A stretch of 43,536 bases of DNA from Candidatus Micrarchaeota archaeon (GTDB taxonomy: Archaea > Micrarchaeota > Micrarchaeia > Micrarchaeales > Micrarchaeaceae): NCBI GenBank assembly GCA_028866575.1, contig JAGWHU010000008.1:1-43536 (forward strand). The letters are read 5' to 3'. Position numbers and translations under genes: made by a program. Positions 7,706 to 15,388 of the stretch are shown in pieces (the stretch's first letter is position 1; the number at the start of each line of letters is the position of its first letter). The notes beneath the pieces are model-generated. The model did no database searches. It was not told the DNA's origin and saw only the letters and a program-made list of their open reading frames with translations.

Positions 7706-9183
7706 TGGTCCTTATGGCTCTTGAATTTGTAGATGCGATAGAGCAGTTCATACCCAGCATAAGCCAGCCCTCCAAGCCGCTATCGCTCAAGGAAAAGATG
7801 TACTGGACCGGAGCCATACTTATCGTATATTTCATGCTTTACAACATATACGCCATAGGCGTGAACTCGCAGTCGGTGCAGCAGCCCTTCCTCCAGCTCA
7901 TAAGCATAATATTCGCGGCAAAGATAGGGAGCCTTATAACTGTAGGGATAGGGCCCATAGTGCTCGCAAGCATAATACTCCAATTGGTCTCCGGCTCCGG
8001 GCTCATAAACATAGACCAGAACGATCCCGTCCAAAAGGGGCGCCTGCAGACCCTGCAGAAGGTGTCTGCAATAGGAATAGCGGTAGTTGAGTCGTTCATA
8101 TTCGTATATACCGGATACGTGCCGGTATCATCCCCTGCGCTCATAGGAATAGTGGTGGCGCAGATGGCCGTTGGCGCAATAGTGATAATATACCTCGACG
8201 AGATGATGACGAAATACGGCATCACCTCCGGGATAAACATGTTCATAGCAGCTGGCGTGTCATACGCGATAGTCGCGGGAACACTGAGCATACTGCTCCC
8301 TGAGGCCATAACCGCGCTGCAGGCTGGCGGCGCCGCAGCCATATCCAACGCGCTAATAGCCTTCGGCCCTCTGTTCTTCGCCATAGTGGTATTCCTGGCG
8401 AGCATATATGCATATGAGATGAAGGTTGAGCTGCCGCTGAGCTTTGAGCAGTTCAGGGGAGTCGGAGGAAGGTTGCCAATACCCTTCCTTTACGTGAGCG
8501 TATTGCCGGTAATACTCGCATCCTCGCTTGAGCTGAGCTTCACCGTGTGGTTCAGGTTCATAGCCAATGTGAAGGGATCGCTGGCCAATTTCGCCCACTT
8601 CATAGCATATTACCAGCCTGTCGCATCAACCGGGGGTGCGTCATCTCTCCAGCTGACAGGCGGCATAACATATCTCATATCCCCTACTTTCCCGCTTCCC
8701 TATTCCGCAAACTACGGAGGCATAGGAGGCTATGGCACATACTTCACATACCTGGTTAGCCATACCACTTCGCTTTTCCTGCCATGGGGCGGTGTGGTGC
8801 AGGTCCCCGAGTGGATACACGTCATCGTATACACCGTGGTGCTGATAATCCTGTGCGTGATATTCGGGAAGTTCTGGGTTGAATTGACGGGCCAGAACCC
8901 AAGGGCGCTGGCTGAGCAGCTCGGGGAAACCGGGTGGCAGATACCGGGGTTCAGGAGGGATCCGAGGATAGTCGAGAACGTGCTAAACAAGTACATACCG
9001 ACGCTTACGGTGCTTGGGAGCATATTCGTAGGGCTGCTTGCCGCGTTGGCAACCCTTACCGGGGCCATAGGCACCGGCATGGGGATACTGCTTACTGTTG
9101 GGATAATCTACATGCTCTACCAGCAGCTGGAGCAGGAGCGGCTCTACGAAACATATCCGTTCCTCGAGAAGATTGCCAAGTGA
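7705..9183 (+). CDS. secY: Protein translocase subunit SecY
   Basis: The central channel subunit of the archaeal Sec61/SecYEG translocon, which exports and inserts proteins through the membrane. About 490 aa with ten hydrophobic helices; the C-terminal part carries the cytosolic FRRDPRIVENVLNKYIPTLTVLGS segment typical of archaeal SecY. An enlarged luminal loop rich in Gly, Ser and Pro lies near residues 300-360. The ATG at 7705 overlaps the V4R stop by one base (TGATG); another ATG is at 7714. In most archaea secY sits in the ribosomal-protein operon (after L15). Here it is with a DUF929 redox protein, a CGC membrane protein and a V4R protein. Confidence 0.95.
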   Translation: MVLMALEFVDAIEQFIPSISQPSKPLSLKEKMYWTGAILIVYFMLYNIYAIGVNSQSVQQPFLQLISIIFAAKIGSLITVGIGPIVLASIILQLVSGSGLINIDQNDPVQKGRLQTLQKVSAIGIAVVESFIFVYTGYVPVSSPALIGIVVAQMAVGAIVIIYLDEMMTKYGITSGINMFIAAGVSYAIVAGTLSILLPEAITALQAGGAAAISNALIAFGPLFFAIVVFLASIYAYEMKVELPLSFEQFRGVGGRLPIPFLYVSVLPVILASSLELSFTVWFRFIANVKGSLANFAHFIAYYQPVASTGGASSLQLTGGITYLISPTFPLPYSANYGGIGGYGTYFTYLVSHTTSLFLPWGGVVQVPEWIHVIVYTVVLIILCVIFGKFWVELTGQNPRALAEQLGETGWQIPGFRRDPRIVENVLNKYIPTLTVLGSIFVGLLAALATLTGAIGTGMGILLTVGIIYMLYQQLEQERLYETYPFLEKIAK

Positions 9184-9203
9184 TTCCGATTACAAGGGAT
9201 TCG

Positions 9204-9773
9204 ATGCACATCTATGACAGGATAAAGCCAACGCTGCACGTGCACAAGACGGTATACAGGCCGATGGAGGATGCGCGGATGCTGGGAAGGTGCGTCGAGC
9301 AATACGCGTTCGGCAAGATGCTCGACATGGGCACCGGAACCGGAATACAGGGAATAATAGGCGCGATGAAAGGATGCGAAGTCACATTTGCGGACGTGAA
9401 TCCCAATGCCGTTGAGTGCGCCAGGGAAAACGCCGCAACCAATGGAGTATCCGGAAAGTTCGTTGTATCAGACCTGTTCTCCAACATAAAGGGGAGATTC
9501 AACACGATATCCTTCGATCCGCCGTACCTGAGGTCAAGGACGCTGATTACCGGTAAGACAAACCCGTCAACGGACGGCGGGCTCAGGGGGAGAGAGGTGA
9601 TAGACCCGTTCCTTAGGGCGTACAAGAGGCACGTGATGAAAGATCACGTAATACTGATGGTGGAAAGCTGGTGGAACGATTTCAAGGAGGACATGGAAAG
9701 GCTAGATGCCGAAATAGTTGCAAGGCAGCATTATCCTCTTCTGGGCGACATAGTGGTAATGAAATTCGAATAA
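9204..9773 (+). CDS. HemK/Mtq2-like N5-glutamine methyltransferase
   Basis: 189 aa from ATG 9204; a GTG at 9180 overlapping the secY stop (GTGA) is an alternative start. SAM motif I is MLDMGTGTGIQGI, and the catalytic motif is SFDPPYLR, equivalent to NPPY of HemK-family enzymes. The short N terminus VYRPMEDARML matches the Mtq2/archaeal subgroup (VYxPxEDS/T..L), which lacks the long N-terminal domain of bacterial PrmC. Such enzymes methylate the Gln of the GGQ motif in release factor aRF1. NPPY to DPPY is a conservative change also seen in other adenine and glutamine methyltransferases. It probably lies in the same transcript as secY. Confidence 0.75.
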   Translation: MHIYDRIKPTLHVHKTVYRPMEDARMLGRCVEQYAFGKMLDMGTGTGIQGIIGAMKGCEVTFADVNPNAVECARENAATNGVSGKFVVSDLFSNIKGRFNTISFDPPYLRSRTLITGKTNPSTDGGLRGREVIDPFLRAYKRHVMKDHVILMVESWWNDFKEDMERLDAEIVARQHYPLLGDIVVMKFE

Positions 9774-9847
9774 AATAAGTTCGCCCTCGCCGGAAGCCTG
9801 TCATAAGGAGTGAATCTCAGATGATATAAATGATAATAAATGAAATA

Positions 9848-10378
9848 CTATCTAAATAATGTGTATTTTCTAATCGTCTTGAATCGTCCAGTAGGAGTTT
9901 CTTCAACTATATAAATGGAATTTAATCTATGTACTTTTTTGATATTTTTAGAACTTACTTCGTTAAATGCATTATGAAATTTGCTCTTTTGCACTTTATT
10001 TCCAACTGCAATGTGTGGAACCCATAATCTAGGTTTATAATCATTTGCAAGTTTCTTACCATAAGATTTAAGGATATTGTTTATTATCCGATTTAGGCTA
10101 GCCAATTCACTTGTTTTCTTAATTTTGTAGTATATCCACTCTTTTGACCAATTGGTTAGCCTGGTAATTTCTATTTTGATTGGCTTTTTTTCAGAACTTA
10201 TTTTTTTAAGCTCTTTTTCGATTTTTTGTAGATTTTTCGTTTCTCCGCTTTGAAAAGTTATATGGGGATAATTGTCTGAAACATTTTGGACTCCATTGTA
10301 CTTCCTCTCGAAATCTTTGAATAGTTTTGTAAGCTTTTTATCGTCATTTATAATAGATAATATAAAGATTTTTGGCAT
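9848..10378 (-). CDS. 2H phosphoesterase / 2'-5' RNA ligase-like protein
   Basis: 176 aa, Lys/Ile/Asn-rich. Two His motifs are spaced as in the 2H phosphoesterase (LigT/CPDase) superfamily: YPHITF near residue 42 and VPHIAVG near residue 122. The first is a proper HxT; the second is HxA, lacking the usual Thr/Ser. Such proteins act on 2',3'-cyclic or 2'-5' phosphodiester bonds in RNA. ATG lies one base after the stop of the methyltransferase gene, with AAGGGA as ribosome site, so the two form an operon. Codon choice and base composition are strongly AT-rich compared with genes on either side, suggesting recent gain. Confidence 0.65.
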   Translation of the reverse strand: MPKIFILSIINDDKKLTKLFKDFERKYNGVQNVSDNYPHITFQSGETKNLQKIEKELKKISSEKKPIKIEITRLTNWSKEWIYYKIKKTSELASLNRIINNILKSYGKKLANDYKPRLWVPHIAVGNKVQKSKFHNAFNEVSSKNIKKVHRLNSIYIVEETPTGRFKTIRKYTLFR

Positions 10379-10379
10379 T

Positions 10380-11117
10380 TTATTCCCTTTTTAATCCACT
10401 AACTAAATAATAAATTCTCATTAAAGACGGGCGTTCGACTCTTAGGTTATTAAATCCTTTATCGTCCATCATTGCTTTGATATATTCTTCACTACGCGGT
10501 ACTCCCAACCTGCTTTTTTCGGTTGGATTTTTTAGGTTTCCAGAAACAAGTAGTTTGAATCTCTCGATCGTAAGTTCTTTTGTTGTTAGATTAAATGGTC
10601 CTGAAGTACCATGAAATAATCCGATTGGGTTCCTGTAATTTGGAATCTGGAATACTATAGCACCATCTTGCTTAAGAATTCTATGAGTTTCTTCTATATA
10701 CCTATTTAAGGCTTTATTATCAACAAAACCAAAAGTCCCATACGAATAAACTAAATCAAAACTCTTATCAGGATAGTTTAGGGTTCCATCTCCCGTAACT
10801 TTCTGTATTGTTATATTCTTTAGATAATTTAAATTCCTAATTGCTATACTTACCATTTCTTCGGATACATCTAATCCAATTGCCCTCTCGTATAATGGTG
10901 CAAAATGTTGAACCAATCTACCTACTCCACAACCAATTTCGAGTATTGATTCTCCACGTGTTGGTATTTTACCTGCTTTCATAAAGTTGAGCAGTTCCTT
11001 TACAGGTGTAAAACCAGAGGTAAAGAATGTAAGTTCATCCCCTGCGAAGTTACCAGAAAGCGAACTCAAACATATCTCCTGTTTTCTTGGCTCGTTTCTG
11101 GTAATCCGTCTCTGCAA
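10380..11117 (-). CDS. Class I SAM-dependent methyltransferase
   Basis: Up to 245 aa. SILEIGCGVGRLVQHF is motif I. IGLDVSEEMV gives the acidic residue that binds the ribose, and FDLVYSYGTFGF and LKQDGAIVFQIPN are motifs IV-VI of small-molecule or sugar methyltransferases. The 5' end is unclear: TTG at 11117 is the most upstream possible start, has no good ribosome site and overlaps by 68 bp a 59-aa ORF in another frame that has a clear promoter. The gene may start within the overlap, or the two may be one frameshifted gene. It is AT-rich like the following 2H gene. Confidence 0.7.
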   Translation of the reverse strand: MQRRITRNEPRKQEICLSSLSGNFAGDELTFFTSGFTPVKELLNFMKAGKIPTRGESILEIGCGVGRLVQHFAPLYERAIGLDVSEEMVSIAIRNLNYLKNITIQKVTGDGTLNYPDKSFDLVYSYGTFGFVDNKALNRYIEETHRILKQDGAIVFQIPNYRNPIGLFHGTSGPFNLTTKELTIERFKLLVSGNLKNPTEKSRLGVPRSEEYIKAMMDDKGFNNLRVERPSLMRIYYLVSGLKRE

Positions 11118-11229
11118 TGCCCAAATCTTTAATCAAATCTGCAAAGCATTCATTAAAGAACTGGTGGGTAGTTTTCGCCTTAGAATAATTACGTTTAATT
11201 ATCCCATAAAATGGCTCTGGTATATCCAT
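11050..11229 (-). CDS. 59-aa ORF with leaderless promoter, possible broken N terminus
   Basis: ATG at 11229 lies about 25 bp after a TATA box (11250-11259), which fits a leaderless mRNA. It encodes MDIPEPFYGIIKRNYSKAKT, then an acidic/basic helix (ADLIKDLGIAETDYQKRAKK), and ends in FEFAFW at a TAA. The last 68 bases overlap the methyltransferase frame. No family is recognised. Either it is a separate small protein first in the operon, or it is the N-terminal part of the methyltransferase split by a one-base shift near the TTTCTGGTAA sequence, since the methyltransferase lacks a convincing start. Confidence 0.5.
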   Translation of the reverse strand: MDIPEPFYGIIKRNYSKAKTTHQFFNECFADLIKDLGIAETDYQKRAKKTGDMFEFAFW

Positions 11230-11249
11230 AAAAGCGATGGGAAGCCAAA

Positions 11250-11259
11250 TTATTTAAAG
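11250..11259 (-). promoter_or_regulatory. TATA box of the AT-rich methyltransferase/2H operon
   Basis: Minus-strand CTTTAAATAA, centred about 25 bp upstream of the ATG at 11229. It is the only good TATA box for the three minus-strand ORFs down to 9848. Confidence 0.55.
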
Positions 11260-11281
11260 CAACCGAATGCGACAGATTAGT

Positions 11282-11428
11282 CTAACAACCGATTATGCGA
11301 CAATACCGAAAAACAAGGAGATGCAAAGCTAAGCTTACAGCTCTCCTACCCTGAGTCTCTGCGCCCTCTTCAATCGCTTTCTTCGCTTCTTCAGCCATTT
11401 CCAGCGCATTCTTCCCTTCTTTTTCCAT
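11282..11428 (-). other. Short ORF (48 aa) in the 11.23-11.55 kb gap, possible gene remnant
   Basis: The ~320-bp gap between the AT-rich operon and the next gene holds one noteworthy minus-strand ORF. It has ATG at 11428, an amphipathic Glu/Lys/Ala-rich first 27 residues ([20 protein letters not shown]) and then an unrelated-looking tail. No ribosome site is evident. It could be a truncated coiled-coil gene left at the edge of the island. The rest of the gap is AT-rich promoter-like DNA (ATAAATATTTAA near 11500) for the gene at 11549. Confidence 0.3.
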
Positions 11429-11548
11429 TTCCTAGGTATGCTTCCCAGATTAGCACCAAATAAAAGTCTAATACAGACTAGACATTAGATTAATAATAGA
11501 TAAATATTTAACCTGAATTAATAAATAGATACCAGTAACGGTGCATTG

Positions 11549-12643
11549 ATGAATAAAGCTATCATAATCTATGTCGTGGCGCTCGTGGCCGTAATAGCGG
11601 TGACGTACGGACTTACGGGATTCAGGTTCCTGGGCCCTACAAAAGGCACAACCTCAACCATAGCAATACCCGTTGCAAATACATCAACCTCGACAGTTTC
11701 ACAATCCTCAACACCCTCTACTTCGATAAACTACACGCAACCAACAGAGCAGGAGTGCTCCAGTATACAGATCAGCGAGCTGGCCTTCAACGCAACGTAC
11801 ACCGAGCAGTGCAGGTCAACCGGTGGGCTGCTTGGCCTGTGGGTTGCGGCAGGAAACAGCGGCAGCGCATCCGTAAAAATCGTCGGCACCGACGGGAAAA
11901 CGTACCTCAACAGGAGCTCGGCATACAAGTGCATGGAATTCCTGCAGAACTTCACGCTTCCTGCGCAGTCTTATAACGTGACTTTCAGGACAGGCCCTGG
12001 CGGCGGCTTCTGCGGCACACCAAAAATGGCGATAAACACGACAACCACGCCATCAATATTGGTTTACGACTTCATCTACAACGGGAATTTCAGCGACGGA
12101 ACCTATATCGGATGGAACGTGACGAACCCCGGATTCGGCAGGGCGCCGCTCAACATAACATACGCTGATTCGAAGCTGTGCTACCAGGGAATACCATGGA
12201 ACAACTACGCCGGCGATTACTTCGCAACCACGTACAACTGCGGAATCAGCGTCGCCCCGGGCAACATAACCTCCTCATTCTTCACCGTAAGCCCGTCGAA
12301 GCCCTTCCTCAATTTCAGGCTCATAAGCCCGCAGTCCAACAACCTGTACATAGAGATCCTCAGGGCCAACTTCAGGACCGTAAACGGAAGGAGCGTATAT
12401 GTGAACAGCACCGTAGTAGCTATTGCTCACTACAACACATATAACATCTCGATAACGCCCAATTCGGGGGCAACGTTCGCGAATGTCACTCTGCCGCTAA
12501 CGGAGTACATACTGAATACGGTGCAGGTTAGGGTTGTCGCGGCAGATACGTCGAACAAATACATGGCTGCAGGGGACTTCAACATGTCGAGCAGGCCAAG
12601 GCAGGACAAATGGGCCTCAGCGAACATAACCACTTCCGGCTGA
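11549..12643 (+). CDS. Membrane-anchored secreted protein, unknown
   Basis: 364 aa. Residues 1-22 form one N-terminal hydrophobic segment (KAIIIYVVALVAVIAVTYGL). A Ser/Thr-rich linker (residues ~33-62) follows, then an exported domain with six or more Cys, several NxS/T sites and beta-strand-like pattern. The second half (from about residue 175) begins DFIYNGNFSDGTYIGW, a pattern seen at the start of jelly-roll carbohydrate-binding-like modules; this is a weak resemblance. ATG at 11549 follows GGTG with correct spacing; a TTG immediately precedes it. No enzyme motif is recognised. Composition returns to that of the main genome here, so it is not part of the AT-rich island. Confidence 0.75.
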   Translation: MNKAIIIYVVALVAVIAVTYGLTGFRFLGPTKGTTSTIAIPVANTSTSTVSQSSTPSTSINYTQPTEQECSSIQISELAFNATYTEQCRSTGGLLGLWVAAGNSGSASVKIVGTDGKTYLNRSSAYKCMEFLQNFTLPAQSYNVTFRTGPGGGFCGTPKMAINTTTTPSILVYDFIYNGNFSDGTYIGWNVTNPGFGRAPLNITYADSKLCYQGIPWNNYAGDYFATTYNCGISVAPGNITSSFFTVSPSKPFLNFRLISPQSNNLYIEILRANFRTVNGRSVYVNSTVVAIAHYNTYNISITPNSGATFANVTLPLTEYILNTVQVRVVAADTSNKYMAAGDFNMSSRPRQDKWASANITTSG

Positions 12644-12674
12644 TAAGCTGCATACTGATATTCGGTGCAATGCA

Positions 12675-14120
12675 TTGGAGATATACAATACCTTAACGCA
12701 CAAGAAGGAAAGGTTCAGGAGCATCACCAAGGGAAAAGTTGGGATGTACAGCTGCGGCCCGACGGTATACAACTTCGCCCATATAGGAAACCTAAGGCCC
12801 TACATATTCTCCGACATACTGAAAAGGATGCTCATGCGCGACGGCTATTCCGTGACGCATGTCATGAACATAACGGATGTCGGCCACCTTGTAAGCGATG
12901 CCAACCTCGGAGAAGACAAGATACGCCTTACTGCGGAGCACGAGCACAAGAGCGCGCACGAGGTTGCCGAGTTCTACACAAAGGAGTTCGTCAAGGACAT
13001 AAGGAGGCTCAACCTCATGATGCCTGACGTCATGCCAAAGGCCACGGCGCACATAAAGGAGATGCTTGGGCTCATAGCAACGCTTGAGGAAAAGGGATAC
13101 CTTTACAACGTCAGGACTGGCGTGTATTACGACACGTCCAAATTCAAGGATTACGGGCAACTCATGGGCCTGACGTTCGACAAGCTTAACGATTACCTTA
13201 TAGCCGGCGCAAGGGTCGAAAGGGCGGCAGGGATAAGGAACACTACAGATTTCGCCGTATGGAGGTTCGCGAAGGGCGATGAGAAGGAAATGGTGTGGGA
13301 AACAAAGTACGGCAGGGGATTTCCAGGCTGGCACATAGAGTGCAGCGCCATGAGCATGAGATACCTCGGGGAGCATTTCGACATACATACCGGGGGAGTG
13401 GACCACCTGCCAATACACCATACGAACGAGATAGCGCAATCGGAGGCCGCAACAGGCATGAAATTCGTGAATTTCTGGATCCATGTCGAGCATTTGCAGG
13501 TAAACGGGAAGAAGATGTCAAAATCCCTAGGCAACGTATACACGCTCCAGCACCTGGTAGACAAGGGCTATTCCGTCAACGCCTACAAATACCTCATAAT
13601 ATCCGGATACTACAGGAGCCAGATGAATTTCACTTTCGAGGCCCTCGAGAATGCCACCAATACGCTGAACGGCATATACTCATTCATAGAAAAGGTGTCC
13701 GAGGCTTCAAGGAAGGGGCATGGCAACGGCAATAGCGAATTCACCGGTACGATTGAAGGGATAAGGGACGCATTCTTCTCCGCCCTCAACAACGATCTAA
13801 ATACCCCGCTTGCGCTCTCAAAGCTGCACATGCTGATAAGCGAGACCAACAGGGCATACGAGGCAGGGTTGAGCAAATCCGGCGCGAAGAAGGCCCTGGA
13901 TGCGCTGCTGGAGTTTGACGAAATACTTGGGCTGGATTTCGGCAAATACACCAAGAAGAAGGAGCTGCCTGAAGGCGCAAAGGACCTAATCGACGAAAGG
14001 AACAGGCTCAGGTCCGAGAAAAAATTCAAGGAAGCGGACAGGATAAGGGAAAAACTGAGGAATGAGTACAGGATAGATATCGAAGATACCGAAGGCGGCA
14101 CTGCATGGCATAATATATGA
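12675..14120 (+). CDS. cysS: Cysteinyl-tRNA synthetase
   Basis: 481 aa, class I synthetase that charges tRNA-Cys. The catalytic signatures are FAHIGNLR (HIGH motif, residues ~35-41) and KKMSKSLGN (KMSKS, ~279-287). The zinc ligands are visible: Cys in MYSCGPTV, Cys in HIECSAMS and His in the HHTNEIAQSE segment. The C-terminal region (GAKDLIDERNRLRSEKKFKEADRIREKL) is the usual helical end of CysRS. The start is TTG with GGTG seven bases upstream; EIYNTLTHKKE is the canonical family start, and the nearby ATG at 12670 is out of frame. Confidence 0.97.
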   Translation: MEIYNTLTHKKERFRSITKGKVGMYSCGPTVYNFAHIGNLRPYIFSDILKRMLMRDGYSVTHVMNITDVGHLVSDANLGEDKIRLTAEHEHKSAHEVAEFYTKEFVKDIRRLNLMMPDVMPKATAHIKEMLGLIATLEEKGYLYNVRTGVYYDTSKFKDYGQLMGLTFDKLNDYLIAGARVERAAGIRNTTDFAVWRFAKGDEKEMVWETKYGRGFPGWHIECSAMSMRYLGEHFDIHTGGVDHLPIHHTNEIAQSEAATGMKFVNFWIHVEHLQVNGKKMSKSLGNVYTLQHLVDKGYSVNAYKYLIISGYYRSQMNFTFEALENATNTLNGIYSFIEKVSEASRKGHGNGNSEFTGTIEGIRDAFFSALNNDLNTPLALSKLHMLISETNRAYEAGLSKSGAKKALDALLEFDEILGLDFGKYTKKKELPEGAKDLIDERNRLRSEKKFKEADRIREKLRNEYRIDIEDTEGGTAWHNI

Positions 14121-14151
14121 CAAAGCCCTAATACGAATAGGAACTTGACGT

Positions 14152-14652
14152 ATGGACATGTCAAATTTGCAAAAGGTAATAATCGGAATAACTATCGGTT
14201 TTGTAGTTAGTATTATTTTAGCCGTCACAATTTTTATGTCACATTTCTTTTATACATACTCTCCTAATTGCATAATACAAAATTCCTCAGCAATCCTTTA
14301 TGAATATTCCCTATTTTCTATTCTTATAGCTTCTTTAGTAGGTAGCTTTATAGCTGGATTTATATCGAATAAATTAAGTTCAAGTGTAATTTCAAGTATA
14401 TCTATTGGTATTATAAATCGTATTTTCATGTTTGATATTCTTTTAGTTATTTTTTTACACGCTAACACTAACTTAAATTCTACAGGACTGCCCAAATGCG
14501 TTGCAAGTATTAGTTTTCCCTTAATAGCATCATTACAACAATATTTTTCATTTTCTCCCATCGGTTTGATTTTATTTTGTTTCGTGTGTGCTATTAGTGG
14601 TATTATCGGTGGTGGCATTAGCAACTTAATAAACCGAAAGCTACCTCAATGA
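14152..14652 (+). CDS. AT-rich four-helix membrane protein, unknown
   Basis: 166 aa, starting at ATG 14152 or 14158. Four hydrophobic helices are visible (about residues 10-30, 55-75, 85-105 and 135-158). The last contains GLILFCFVCAISGIIGGGISN with a Gly-zipper-like run. No family is recognised. The DNA is much more AT-rich than cysS before it and the gene after it, and codon choice differs (TTA, ATT, AAT against CTC, ATA, AAC). This suggests acquired DNA, similar to the 9.8-11.3 kb island. Confidence 0.65.
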   Translation: MDMSNLQKVIIGITIGFVVSIILAVTIFMSHFFYTYSPNCIIQNSSAILYEYSLFSILIASLVGSFIAGFISNKLSSSVISSISIGIINRIFMFDILLVIFLHANTNLNSTGLPKCVASISFPLIASLQQYFSFSPIGLILFCFVCAISGIIGGGISNLINRKLPQ

Positions 14653-14781
14653 CTGATTTATAGGGTGTGAAATGGCCATCGGCGATAAATATGTAAATGT
14701 CAAAGCCCAAATATGAAACATACCGATAAGTCTATATTCTTTTAATTCGTTAATTATTGATAGGCAATAGGAGTGGTAAAC

Positions 14782-15318
14782 ATGACAAGCAAAAACAGCA
14801 ACATGAACAGTGTCAAGGTCCAGACGGAGAACTGGATCAAGGAGATAACGTCTCCAAGGCCATTGTACATGCCGCAACCTATCGACAACGCCACCAGGGA
14901 AACCCTTGAAAAGTGCGCAAGCGTTTTCAAGGGCAAGTTGGAGGAGCCTGACGTGAAGCTCTATCTCGGGTCCATATTCAACCTCACGGACAACAGCAGG
15001 GAGGCGATTATGGAGTCTGCCGAGACCCTGAGCACGGTAGGCAAGAACGACGCCAGGAGCGCAAAGGAGATAGGCGGCCACCTCGCCGGCATAGCAAGCG
15101 AGAGCAGGAATCCCGACGTGGTGAAGGAGGCGGCGCGCAACGTGGCCTCAAAGTACATGGCCGCGGAAATGTCCGGGAAGAACGTGGCATCCGAAGAGGC
15201 GGTAAGCGAAGCAAAGAGCATATACGAGTGGCTCAAGGCAAAGAATGAAGGCATAAGGTCTGACCTCAAGGAGAGGATGCAGAAGAACACGGACATAGAC
15301 GGATTTATAAGGTACTGA
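14782..15318 (+). CDS. Helical soluble protein, unknown
   Basis: 178 aa from ATG 14782, with GGAG eight bases upstream; a GTG at 14773 is in frame but lies on the ribosome site. The sequence looks fully alpha-helical and soluble, rich in Ala, Glu and Lys (ARSAKEIGGHLAGIASESR, VVKEAARNVASKYMAAEM). There is no signal peptide, Cys motif or known domain. Repeated 30-40-residue helix pairs suggest a HEAT-like or helical-bundle fold, which is only an impression. It is a single gene followed by a terminator-like hairpin. Confidence 0.7.
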   Translation: MTSKNSNMNSVKVQTENWIKEITSPRPLYMPQPIDNATRETLEKCASVFKGKLEEPDVKLYLGSIFNLTDNSREAIMESAETLSTVGKNDARSAKEIGGHLAGIASESRNPDVVKEAARNVASKYMAAEMSGKNVASEEAVSEAKSIYEWLKAKNEGIRSDLKERMQKNTDIDGFIRY

Positions 15319-15335
15319 CAGGAACAAGCTGCTAT

Positions 15336-15388
15336 TCGTGCGGTTTGCACCCGACTGCAGTGTCGGGCCAGTTGCACGAGTCTTTTTT
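15336..15388 (+). terminator. Nested hairpin followed by T6 tract
   Basis: The outer arms TCGTGC (15336-15341) and GCACGA (15374-15379) enclose an inner perfect stem CCCGAC (15350-15355) and GTCGGG (15362-15367). TTTTTT follows at 15383-15388. It lies between the end of the plus-strand gene at 15318 and the end of the convergent thermopsin-like gene, whose stop overlaps the T tract. Archaeal termination mainly needs the T tract; the strong stem is extra. Confidence 0.55.

Noticed and set aside
14686-14760. Short ORF MAIGDKYVNVKAQI in the gap after the AT-rich membrane gene
   Set aside because: 14 codons with no ribosome site; no evidence of translation.
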